Positions 57,315 to 64,000 of a stretch of DNA of 64,000 bases are shown one piece after another. The notes beneath the pieces were generated by a model. It was given only the letters and a program-made list of their open reading frames with translations. It was not told the DNA's origin and did not search any database. The DNA is from Streptosporangiaceae bacterium (GTDB lineage Bacteria; Actinomycetota; Actinomycetes; Streptosporangiales; Streptosporangiaceae), in the NCBI GenBank assembly GCA_019245115.1, contig JAFARZ010000220.1, positions 62,001-126,000 on the forward strand, in the 5' to 3' direction. A program made the position numbers and the translations under genes. Within the stretch, counting starts at the first letter, position 1. The number at the start of each line of letters is the position of its first letter.

Positions 57315-58229
57315 TTACCCGGCCCAGCGGAGGACCAGCGGGTCGCGGGCGCGGGCCAGGTCCAGGAGGCCGCGGCGGGTCCGGGGGGAGACCGGGCCGA
57401 ATGGCGCACGGGTGCGCTCCGAGCCGATGACGCCTCCCTCGGCGAGCAGGATCTTCTGCGCGCGAAGGCCGCACTGGCGGTTCTCGAAATGCAGCAGCGG
57501 CAGCAGGCGCTCCCACTCGGCCGCGGCGCTCGCCCGGTGGCCGGCCGCATAGCTCCGCACGATCTTGCCAAGCTCGTGGGGGATCGTCGAACTGGGCATC
57601 GTGCCCACCGCGCCCGCGTCGAGGTCCGGTATCAGCGTCACCGACTCCTCACCGTCGAACCGGCCCGGCAGCGCTCCGGCCAGCGCGCTCAGCTTGTCGG
57701 CGGCGAACGGGACCTCGACCTTGACGTGGGTGATCCGGGGGACCTCCTTGACCAGGTCGATGAGCAGCGGCGCGGGGAGAGCCGTCGTCGACAGCGGGGC
57801 GTCCTGCACCATGATCGGGATGTCGATCGCGTCGGCCACCCGACTGAAATACTCGATGACCTGACCGGCCGGGACCGCCATCGTGACGCCGAAGAACGGT
57901 GGCATGACCATCACCATGGCCGCGCCCATGTCCTGGGCGGCGCGGCTGCGGAGCGCCGTGACCCGGGCGCTGTAGTGGCTGGTGGTGACGATCACCGGCA
58001 GCCTGCCCGCGACGTGCTCCAGGGCCTTCCTGGCGACCGCGTCCCGCTCGGCGTCGGTCAGCGAGAACTGCTCGGAGTAGTTGGCCAGCACGCATACGCC
58101 GTCGACTCCGGCGTCCATGAGGTAGTCGAGCACCCGGGCCGTTCCGTCGAGGTCGAGGGCCTCGTCGTCATGGAAGATCGTGGGCAGCACCGGGGTAACC
58201 CCGGTCAGCGCCGCGGCTTCGGCGTTCAT
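57315..58229 (-). CDS. DapA-family aldolase/lyase
   Basis: A 304-residue class I aldolase: VTPVLPTIFHDDEALD, GVCVLANYSEQFSLTDAE, catalytic Tyr in TSHYSARV (about residue 97) and Schiff-base Lys in THVKVEV (about 172). It has the TIM-barrel pattern of DHDPS/N-acetylneuraminate lyase, but a housekeeping DapA is unlikely since YSEQF replaces the TTGE motif. The ATG overlaps the end of the flavoprotein gene by 4 nt. Confidence 0.88.
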   Translation of the reverse strand: MNAEAAALTGVTPVLPTIFHDDEALDLDGTARVLDYLMDAGVDGVCVLANYSEQFSLTDAERDAVARKALEHVAGRLPVIVTTSHYSARVTALRSRAAQDMGAAMVMVMPPFFGVTMAVPAGQVIEYFSRVADAIDIPIMVQDAPLSTTALPAPLLIDLVKEVPRITHVKVEVPFAADKLSALAGALPGRFDGEESVTLIPDLDAGAVGTMPSSTIPHELGKIVRSYAAGHRASAAAEWERLLPLLHFENRQCGLRAQKILLAEGGVIGSERTRAPFGPVSPRTRRGLLDLARARDPLVLRWAG

Positions 58230-58753
58230 GATCGCTCGTTCAGGCTGGTCAGGTGGGCGCGCAGCGTTTCCCACGGGAAGACGGCGGGTTCCGGGGTGGC
58301 GTCGGGCAGGTTCGCCGGGTCGTAGATCAGCGTTATGCCCCAGTCGCGCAGGTCGGCGATGCTTCGCTGGAACGCCGGGTGCCGGGACAGGTGGACGTTC
58401 GGCCAGGGGACGACGATGATCGGCAACCCCATGCCGACGGCCTCGTTCAGCAGGCCGAGGGCCAGCGTGTCGCTGATCCCGCTGGCCAGCTTGTTGACGG
58501 TGCTGAACGTGGCGGGCGCGACCACCATGGCGTCCGCGGGCGGGAGGACGTCCCCCTCGTACGGCTGCTTGTAGTTCACGCGGACCGGGTGCCCGGTCAG
58601 CGTCACGAGATGCTCGGTGTCCAGGAACCTGGCTCCGTCCGGCGTGGCGATAACGCACACGTCCCAGCCCTGCCCCTGGGCTGACTGGACGAAGCCGGCG
58701 ACCTGTCCGGCGGGAGGACCGCCGCAGGCGATGACGTAGAGGACGGGTGCCAC
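58226..58753 (-). CDS. Flavoprotein (phosphopantothenoylcysteine decarboxylase/UbiX fold)
   Basis: A 175-residue FMN-binding protein: LYVIACGGPPAGQV, CVIATPDGARFL, ADAMVVAPATFSTVNKLASG (FMN site; key PATFSTVNK) and GLPIIVVPWPN. It may decarboxylate an S-containing or aromatic substrate. It is translated with the aldolase-like gene (ATGA overlap), and the LLM gene diverges from it. Confidence 0.88.
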   Translation of the reverse strand: MAPVLYVIACGGPPAGQVAGFVQSAQGQGWDVCVIATPDGARFLDTEHLVTLTGHPVRVNYKQPYEGDVLPPADAMVVAPATFSTVNKLASGISDTLALGLLNEAVGMGLPIIVVPWPNVHLSRHPAFQRSIADLRDWGITLIYDPANLPDATPEPAVFPWETLRAHLTSLNERS

Positions 58754-58790
58754 GGTCTATGAGACTAGTCCGGTGTGGTCCCATGGGGAC

Positions 58791-60281
58791 ATGAAGGTGC
58801 GGATAGGCATTTCCCTCGGCCCGGGCGGAACGCCTTCCGGGTTCGGCGACGCCGTCGATCAGCTCGAGCAGGCCGGAGTCGACTCCCTGTGGCTACCCGA
58901 GAACGTGTACGGCTCCCTGGTCGACCCGTTCACCGGGATGGCCTTCGCGCTGTCACGCACCATCCACCTGAAGGCCGGGAGCGGCATCTCGGTGCTGCCG
59001 GGGCGTCATCCGGTGCTGGTGGCCAAGCAGCTTGCGTCGCTGGCCGGGCTGGCGCCCGGGCGGGTGCTGCCGGTGTTCGGGCTGCGGCCGGCCCAGCAGG
59101 AGGAACGGGCCCTGTTCCCGGTTCCCGCGGGACGGCGCGCCGAGGTGTTCGACGAGGCGCTGACGCTCCTGCGGATGCTGCTGACCTCGGAGAACGTCTC
59201 GTTCGAGGGAGAGTTCTTCACGGTTTCCGGCGCGCGCACCGGGCCGCTGCCGGCCAAGCCGCTGGACATCTGGCTGGGCGGGAGCGCACCCGCCGGACTG
59301 CGGCGAGCCGGCCGGCTGGCGGACGGGTGGCTCGGGGCGCTGCTGACCCCGGCCGAGGCGGCCGCGGCCGTCGGCATCATCACCGAAGCGGCGGCCGAGG
59401 CCGGGCGGACGGTGGATGACGATCACTTCGGGCTGAGCGTGGCGGTGACGTTCGACGGCATTCCGCCTTCGCTGGTGGCGTCCGTGCGGCGGCGGCGGCC
59501 GGACGCGGACCCGGCGACGCTGGTGGCCCATGGCTGGGACGGGGCGCGACGGCTGCTTTCGCAGTACGTGGACGCGGGGCTGAGCAAGTTCGTGATCCGG
59601 CCGGTCTCCGCCGACGGCATCGGCGAGTTCGTGGAGGGTTTCGTCCGCGAGCTGACGCCGCTCCAGAGCGGGTTACAGCGGCGGTCGCCGGATCCACGGC
59701 TGGGCCAGCTCCAGGGCCTTGCCGACACGGAACACGGTTGCGTCGTCGTAGGTGTGGCCGACGATCTGGATGCCGGTCGGCAGGCTTTCCGCGTAGCCGC
59801 TCGGCACGGCGAGGACCGGACAGCGGTTGCTGATGTTGAACGGGACCGTCATCGTGGCGGTCTCCGGCGGCCCCAGCACCTCGCCCTCCTCGGGTCCCAG
59901 CTGGTCGTACGCGGCGGGCAGGCCGGGCCTCGTGGTGGTGGGACAGATCAGCGCGTCAAACGGTTGCATCGCCTCGGCCAGCTCGCGTTGCATCCGGGCC
60001 TCGGTGCGCAGCCCGTCGAGGAAGGAGAGGTGCTCCTTCGCCCACGCCATCTGGTCGGCGAGCGCCACGGTGTACGGCATCAGCTCCGCGCGGTGATCCC
60101 TGGCGATCTCGCTGATGATGGCACCGAAGATCTGGGTGAAGTGGACCGCCGATGTGCGGCGGATCTCCTCGTGGGTCCACGGCAGCTCGATCTCCTCGAC
60201 CGTCGCTCCCGCGTCGGCCAGGATCCGCGCCGCCGCCCGGGTATTGGCCGCGACATCCTCGCCAACCGGGTAGTCACCTAG
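58791..60281 (+). CDS. LLM-class flavin-dependent oxidoreductase with antisense read-through tail
   Basis: The first about 290 residues are a luciferase-like (F420/FMN-dependent) oxidoreductase: MKVRIGISLGPGGTPSG, DSLWLPENVYG, LDIWLGGSAPAGLRRAGRLADG. Relatives end near VRELTPLQ (about 59660), but here no in-frame stop occurs until 60279-60281, so 200 further Arg/Gly-rich residues are encoded antisense to the amidase gene, overlapping it by 609 bp. The tail looks like an antisense frame, so a lost stop or a one-base error near 59650 is likely (TGA is present at 59653 in another frame). Divergent from the flavoprotein gene. Confidence 0.8.
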   Translation: MKVRIGISLGPGGTPSGFGDAVDQLEQAGVDSLWLPENVYGSLVDPFTGMAFALSRTIHLKAGSGISVLPGRHPVLVAKQLASLAGLAPGRVLPVFGLRPAQQEERALFPVPAGRRAEVFDEALTLLRMLLTSENVSFEGEFFTVSGARTGPLPAKPLDIWLGGSAPAGLRRAGRLADGWLGALLTPAEAAAAVGIITEAAAEAGRTVDDDHFGLSVAVTFDGIPPSLVASVRRRRPDADPATLVAHGWDGARRLLSQYVDAGLSKFVIRPVSADGIGEFVEGFVRELTPLQSGLQRRSPDPRLGQLQGLADTEHGCVVVGVADDLDAGRQAFRVAARHGEDRTAVADVERDRHRGGLRRPQHLALLGSQLVVRGGQAGPRGGGTDQRVKRLHRLGQLALHPGLGAQPVEEGEVLLRPRHLVGERHGVRHQLRAVIPGDLADDGTEDLGEVDRRCAADLLVGPRQLDLLDRRSRVGQDPRRRPGIGRDILANRVVT

Positions 60282-61076
60282 CCGGACGCACAACGCCAGG
60301 CGCATTCCGGTGATGGGCTCGTAGGTGGCCGGCAGCGTCAGCCGCGGCCGCAGCGACGTGTGGTCGCGCGGATCGGGCCCGATCAGCACGTTGGCGAACG
60401 CGACGCAGTCGTCCACCGTCCGGGCGAGCGGTCCGTCCCCGCGGTAGAAGTCGGCGGCCAGCGGCGGCGCGCCCGGGATGCGCCCGTACGGCGCCTTGAA
60501 CCCGACGGTGCCGGTGAACGCGGCCGGGACCCGGGTCGACCCGGCGATGTCCGAGCCGGAGGCGAGCAGCGTCGTCCCGGCGGCGAGCGAGGCGGCCGAG
60601 CCTCCCGACGAACCGCCCGGCGTGCAGGCGGTGTTCCATGGGTTACGGGTGACGCCCCACATCCGCGTGTGCGTGAAGAAGGTGCAACTGAACTCGGGTG
60701 TCGTGGTGCGCGCGTGGATGATCCCGCCGGCGGCCAGGATGCGATCGATGACCGGCGCGTTCTCGGTCGCGACATTCCCGGCGTTGACCAGTGAACCCTC
60801 GGTGAACGACCGCCCCGCGATGGCGTGCTTCTCCTTGGTGGCAACCGGGATGCCTTCCAGCGGGCGGGGCTCCCGGCCGCCCTTGCCGAGGTAGCGCCCC
60901 TCGGCCTCCCGTGCCTGGTCGAGCGCCTCGGCGAAGAGCCGTTCGGCGAAGGCGTTGATCACCGGCTCGACCTTCTCGGCCCGTTCGATGACGGCCCGCA
61001 TGAGCTCGACCGGGGACAGCTCACGGGCACGGAACAACCTCAGGGCCTCGGTGGCGCTCAGATAATGAAGGTCCAT
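59673..61076 (-). CDS. Amidase-signature-family hydrolase
   Basis: A 467-residue enzyme with the Ser-cisSer-Lys triad: Lys in VATKEKHAIAG (about residue 80), CTPGGSSGGSAAS (cis-Ser about 155) and nucleophile Ser in GSDIAGSTRVPAAF (about 179). Hydrolyses amides; substrate unknown. Its 3' third is overlapped antisense by the extended LLM frame, and as the domain is intact this is the real gene in that stretch. Confidence 0.93.
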   Translation of the reverse strand: MDLHYLSATEALRLFRARELSPVELMRAVIERAEKVEPVINAFAERLFAEALDQAREAEGRYLGKGGREPRPLEGIPVATKEKHAIAGRSFTEGSLVNAGNVATENAPVIDRILAAGGIIHARTTTPEFSCTFFTHTRMWGVTRNPWNTACTPGGSSGGSAASLAAGTTLLASGSDIAGSTRVPAAFTGTVGFKAPYGRIPGAPPLAADFYRGDGPLARTVDDCVAFANVLIGPDPRDHTSLRPRLTLPATYEPITGMRLALCVRLGDYPVGEDVAANTRAAARILADAGATVEEIELPWTHEEIRRTSAVHFTQIFGAIISEIARDHRAELMPYTVALADQMAWAKEHLSFLDGLRTEARMQRELAEAMQPFDALICPTTTRPGLPAAYDQLGPEEGEVLGPPETATMTVPFNISNRCPVLAVPSGYAESLPTGIQIVGHTYDDATVFRVGKALELAQPWIRRPPL

Positions 61077-61232
61077 GAACCCATGGTGCGCCCAGCCGGG
61101 TCAGCCGACAAACGTCACGAACCCGCCCTCTGGTGTAGCGGATCGAAGTCGCGGTTCCGCGGTGCTACCGGATAGGCATGAATGTCCGCTAAGACCCGAA
61201 CGGGATCTGGATTAAGAAGTCGCGCGGATAGG

Positions 61233-62103
61233 TGAGTGATCACGGTCGCCTGGCCGGGCGGTCGTCCCATCGGTACAGGGTCCAGGCCTGCCGGATGAGG
61301 CTACGGACAGTGATGATGGTGTCGGCGAGGTCGAAGAAGGCGTCGATGACCTCCTCGTTGCGTTCGTAGCAGCGCTGGAGCCGGTTGAATGCGTTGTGCC
61401 AGGCGTTGGTCCGCTCGACGTGCCACCGCTGGCCTGCCTGGATGGGGGCCTTGTCGCCTTTATGAGCGATTTCCCCGGCCATATCGCGTCCGGCGAGTTC
61501 GTCGCGGGTCTTCTGCGAGTCGTAGCCCGCGTCGAGATGGACGGTGATGTCGTCTGGCAGCGGGCCGAGGTCGTCGAGTTTGTCCAGCGTGGGGGCCAGC
61601 AGCGGGGAGTCGTGCCGGTTCGCGGGGGCGAGTACCCGGTCCAGCGGGATGCCGTAGCCCTCGACCAGCAGGGACCGTTTCATGCCCAGCTTGCGGCGGT
61701 CCACCGGGCTGGGCCCGGCGCATTGGCCGCCGCCGGGAGCTTTGGTGATGCACCCGTCGACCGCCAGGTCCTGCAGGAGGAGGCCGACGATGCGGTCATA
61801 GGAATCGAGGGCGATCTGCTTGAGCCGGGCGAAGATCCCGGCCTTGATCCATTCGTTGCGGCGTTCGCGGATCGTGGTGGCTGAGCAGCTGCAGTCGGCG
61901 ATCGACTCATATGAGCAGCCGAATCGCAGGATCTGGATGAGTTTCTCGAAAATGATCCGGTCCGGGATCCGCGGCTTGTGGCAGCCCAGCGGGTGAGCAG
62001 GGTCATAGACCGGGCGATCGGGCAGCAGCGCGGCGAACTGGTCCCAGAGGGGCTCCAGCAGCCATGATGGGATGGCAGGCACAGGGACTCCCGTGATCAC
62101 TGA
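61233..62103 (-). mobile_element. IS5-family insertion sequence (IS1031-group-like), 865 bp
   Basis: Terminal inverted repeats GTGATCACGG (61236-61245, and complementary at 62091-62100) enclose one transposase gene that runs almost end to end. A 3-bp direct repeat TGA flanks both sides (61233-61235, 62101-62103), fitting the TNA target of the IS1031 group. The IR contains the palindrome GTGATCAC, so the ends could be off by a base or two. The element lies between the amidase gene and the DUF2397 gene. Confidence 0.8.
61240..62082 (-). CDS. IS5-family transposase (DDE)
   Basis: About 280 residues. An N-terminal DUF4096-like HTH (PLWDQFAALLP, RIIFEKLIQILRFGCSYESIA) precedes a DDE domain with Asp in DLAVDGCITKA, Asp in VHLDAGYDSQKTRDEL and Glu in WHVERTNAWHNAFNRL. 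Full length, no frameshift. GTG 62082 is chosen because GGGAG lies 5 nt before it; a GTG at 62100 lies inside the inverted repeat itself. The stop is within the left repeat. Confidence 0.92.
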   Translation of the reverse strand: MPAIPSWLLEPLWDQFAALLPDRPVYDPAHPLGCHKPRIPDRIIFEKLIQILRFGCSYESIADCSCSATTIRERRNEWIKAGIFARLKQIALDSYDRIVGLLLQDLAVDGCITKAPGGGQCAGPSPVDRRKLGMKRSLLVEGYGIPLDRVLAPANRHDSPLLAPTLDKLDDLGPLPDDITVHLDAGYDSQKTRDELAGRDMAGEIAHKGDKAPIQAGQRWHVERTNAWHNAFNRLQRCYERNEEVIDAFFDLADTIITVRSLIRQAWTLYRWDDRPARRP

Positions 62104-62119
62104 GCGTAGACAACTCGAA

Positions 62120-62140
62120 TGATCACGGACCCTGTGCCTG
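62120..62140 (+). repeat. Inverted partial copy of the IS right end
   Basis: TGATCACGG followed by ACCCTGTGCCTG is the complement of the IS right end (62076-62099: CAGGCACAGGG then CCGTGATCA) with 3 nt deleted, 20 bp outside the element. Probably the remnant of an earlier insertion in the opposite direction. Confidence 0.7.
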
Positions 62141-62447
62141 TCTCGCCTCAGGACACGCCGAAGTCCCTCAGATCACGCCAATCCGCGCGGGCTCTAAGAC
62201 GGAATTCCCGGGCGGTGGCGGCGTCCTCGCGTGGTTGTTTCGGGCTTCGTGGTGCTTTTTGTGCAGCGGGGTGCACCAAAGTAACCACAAGGCCCGGATC
62301 AACCGCGATAACTGCCCGGTATGCCCGTTTCCCGGAGCGCATGCGCCGGCCGGACTGCGGCCGCAACGGTTCCGGGCGCCTCAGCGCCCGCTATGTCGCC
62401 CCTCGTTAAGGTGCCGTGCTAGCCTGGGAAACCCGCGCGTATCGCCG
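62141..62447. other. Spacer between the IS and element copy C
   Basis: About 300 bp with no credible gene or structure that I can support; short open frames lack RBS and motif. Confidence 0.5.
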
Positions 62448-62587
62448 CATAGCGGGCATACCGGCCAGCCATGTTGCGGAAATTAGGAGCCTTCCGGAGG
62501 AAAGGGCGCCGGAAACCGGTACCCTTTCTTCCGCGAAGCTCTTTTATTCCGTGTCGTCCCGTGAAACCGTCGTGCACATAATGGTCA
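62448..62587 (+). repeat. 140-bp palindromic intergenic element, copy C
   Basis: Bounded by CATAGCGGGCA (62448-62458) and CATAATGGTCA (62577-62587). Same length as copy A and 31 consecutive identical bases with it (62505-62535). Central hairpin AAAGGGCGCCGG, AAA, CCGGTACCCTTT with one mismatch and one wobble; the outer pairing CGGAAATTAGGAGC/GCTCTTTTATTCCG keeps 11 of 14 pairs despite sequence changes relative to copy B. Confidence 0.92.
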
Positions 62588-62740
62588 ATCCCGGCAAATT
62601 CGGACGACCATTCAGGGAAATCCGGGAACTCGGCTTAAGGTAACCGTCCACGATCTTCTGGCGAGCTGATTACCGCTGCCGTCAACTCCCGCAAATGCTG
62701 AAATGCCGGATATGTCCGAGAGTGGAGACGGGACACCTGG

Positions 62741-62880
62741 CGGGGTGTGGGGCGTGCTTGGGCTGGGCTGAGTGCGGCGCGCCTCGCCGGGCTTGCGGCG
62801 CGCGCCTCGCTGGGCTGAGTGCGGCGCGCGCCTCGCCGGGCTTGCGGCGCGCGCCTCGCCGGGCTTGGGGACGCGCCTGT
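62741..62880 (+). repeat. Minisatellite beside element copy C
   Basis: About five 22-26 bp units of the type GCGGCGCGCGCCTCGCCGGG, some with GGGCTGAGT inserted. It ends 33 bp before the DUF2397 gene. Confidence 0.85.
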
Positions 62881-62912
62881 CAGGGGCGGTCACGCGTTAC
62901 GATTCGAAGGTT

Positions 62913-64000
62913 ATGAGTGCGAGCGCAGAGTCCAGCGCGAGCGACACGGGCAACGCGACCAACGCGAGCGCGCTGGATCTTGACGCGCTCGCGGTCAGCG
63001 ACAGGTTCCGGCTGTTCAACTTCACCCGGCGCGATGACCATGTCGCCTACCTGTGGGTGCTGCGCGCGCTGGACCGGCTCCGTGCCGTGCACATGGTGCA
63101 GGCACACAGCGACGACGTGGCGCAGGCACTCAAGGAGCTCGGCGGCATCCACGACGAGGTCCCGACCCTCGACGGCCGGCTGAGAGAGCGCCTGGACGCC
63201 CTGGCCGAGGACAAGATGCTGCACCGCCTCGAGGACGCGTCCCGGGCGGGCAGCCTGGCCAGGTACCGGAACCGCCAGTCCGTCTACCAGTTCAGCGAGC
63301 TGGGTTACCGGGCGTTCACCGCGGTGGAGGACGTGCTCGGGGCCAGGATCCGCGACGCCAACCTGTCCCGCCTGGTGTTCTCCGATATCCTCGACGACCT
63401 CAGGGCCCTGGCCGGCGCCACGAACCAGAACGACAAGGACCAGGTGTACCGAAGGCTTTCCCGTCTCGACACCGTCCTGGACGACATGTCGCGGCGGGCC
63501 GCGCAGTTCCACCTCACGCTGGGCGAGATCATCCGCTCGACCGACACCTCACCGGACACGTTCCTGCGGTACAAGAACGCCCTGCTCACCCACATGACCG
63601 ACTTCATGGCCGAACTCGACCGCTACCTGCCCCGGCTGGCCGCCGCCGTGGCGGCCGTGGACGAGGAGCCGATGTTCCGCCTGGCCGCCGAGGCCGACGA
63701 GCGCCCGTTCCTGTCGTCCGGCGACCGGTACGACGACTGGCGCAGGAGATGGGCCGCCCTCCGCGCCTGGTTCGCCAACGCCAACGCCAACGACAACGCC
63801 AACGCCAACGCCAACGCCAACGCCAACGATAACGCCAACGACGGCACGCGGGAGTCCAGGGCCGAGGGGCTGCGCACCGCCACCCGTGCCGCGGTCTCCG
63901 GGGTGATCGCGCTGCTCCGTCAGGTCACCGAGGCGCAGCGCGGGGGAGTGAACCGCTCCTCCCAGCTCAGGCACCTCGCCGAGTGGGTGTTCAGCGCCCC
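62913..64000 (+). CDS. DUF2397 protein, probable Wadjet JetA (3' truncated by the window)
   Basis: 362 codons are visible from ATG 62913; the gene runs off the window. RFRLFNFTRRDDHVAYLWVL is the opening signature of DUF2397 (TIGR02677), followed by helical winged-helix-like regions (LDGRLRERLDALAEDKMLHRL, YQFSELGYRAF). DUF2397 genes head clusters with DUF2398, an SMC-like ATPase and DUF2399, described as Wadjet (JetABCD) anti-plasmid systems of a non-type-I kind. An Ala/Asn repeat (about residues 290-308) interrupts the domain. A possible -10 (TACGAT, 62898-62903) lies just upstream. The partner genes should follow beyond 64000. Confidence 0.85.
   Translation, partial: MSASAESSASDTGNATNASALDLDALAVSDRFRLFNFTRRDDHVAYLWVLRALDRLRAVHMVQAHSDDVAQALKELGGIHDEVPTLDGRLRERLDALAEDKMLHRLEDASRAGSLARYRNRQSVYQFSELGYRAFTAVEDVLGARIRDANLSRLVFSDILDDLRALAGATNQNDKDQVYRRLSRLDTVLDDMSRRAAQFHLTLGEIIRSTDTSPDTFLRYKNALLTHMTDFMAELDRYLPRLAAAVAAVDEEPMFRLAAEADERPFLSSGDRYDDWRRRWAALRAWFANANANDNANANANANANDNANDGTRESRAEGLRTATRAAVSGVIALLRQVTEAQRGGVNRSSQLRHLAEWVFSA
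63773..63840 (+). repeat. GCCAAC hexamer tract in the DUF2397 gene
   Basis: About eleven tandem hexamers close to GCCAAC, some with GAC or GAT, encoding an Asn-Ala linker. Changes in copy number keep the frame. Confidence 0.95.

Noticed and set aside
63053-63832. A 259-codon plus-strand ORF in another frame at the right edge
   Set aside because: The DUF2397 frame from 62913 has the family motifs; this Arg/Pro/Gly-rich frame is its shadow.

Overview
This is a high-GC actinobacterial chromosome segment. The evidence is a strong G/C third-position bias, many GTG starts, ATGA/GTGA gene overlaps, PknG, an ANTAR response regulator, DUF4232 and LppX-like lipoproteins, DUF3037, and Mycobacterium/Streptomyces-like gene order (response regulator, thioesterase, polA, rpsA, coaE, uvrB; pyrG, Nudix, ald, xerD). 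I cannot name the genus. Both halves are rich in minisatellites and dispersed repeats, some inside genes.

Region 1 (1-11712): a PknG signalling locus. The end of a GlnX-like membrane sensor is followed by GlnH, a coiled-coil protein, the Ser/Thr kinase PknG, a PP2C phosphatase, a VWA protein and an FHA protein, closely spaced or overlapping. Facing it are a second Ser/Thr kinase and a methylase-like HTH protein. Together they form a complete write/erase/read phosphorylation set attached to an amino-acid-sensing input.

Region 2 (11713-33526): two lipoproteins, a LAGLIDADG endonuclease beside tRNA-Leu(CAA), a PdtaR-like RNA-binding response regulator, a thioesterase and a secreted aldose 1-epimerase under a LacI-type operator. 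Then comes core housekeeping: polA, rpsA, coaE, uvrB, a DMT transporter, pyrG, Nudix, ald, xerD, rnhB and a sirtuin. A free-standing CxxCxGxG zinc-finger-like mini-protein closes the region.

Region 3 (33527-50666): an accessory-looking mix. It holds an alpha/beta hydrolase, two paralogous membrane GGDEF enzymes, a MarR/FadD divergent pair, a RelA/SpoT-like candidate toxin with a small overlapping partner, a GNAT, an MFS transporter, a GalE-like epimerase, a MerR regulator with a double operator facing an ABM-like gene, an APH-like kinase with an unknown partner, a TfoX-like protein and a DUF4232 lipoprotein.

Region 4 (50667-64000): a small GNAT with a 2-hydroxyacid dehydrogenase, an ECF sigma factor with a SnoaL-like tail behind a hairpin-rich leader, a BNR-repeat protein, Nudix/HAD, a HipA-family kinase with DUF3037, a DapA-like lyase/flavoprotein pair, an LLM oxidoreductase whose frame runs antisense through an amidase gene, an IS5-family element with target duplication, and at the right edge the first gene (DUF2397) of a probable Wadjet anti-plasmid cluster.

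The least explained structures are a 138-140 bp palindromic intergenic element present three times (40274, 49984, 62448), each near a different minisatellite; a 30-bp minisatellite translated in opposite orientations in two different kinases; a dispersed repeat that ends in a Shine-Dalgarno sequence; and the RelA/SpoT-like gene pair.
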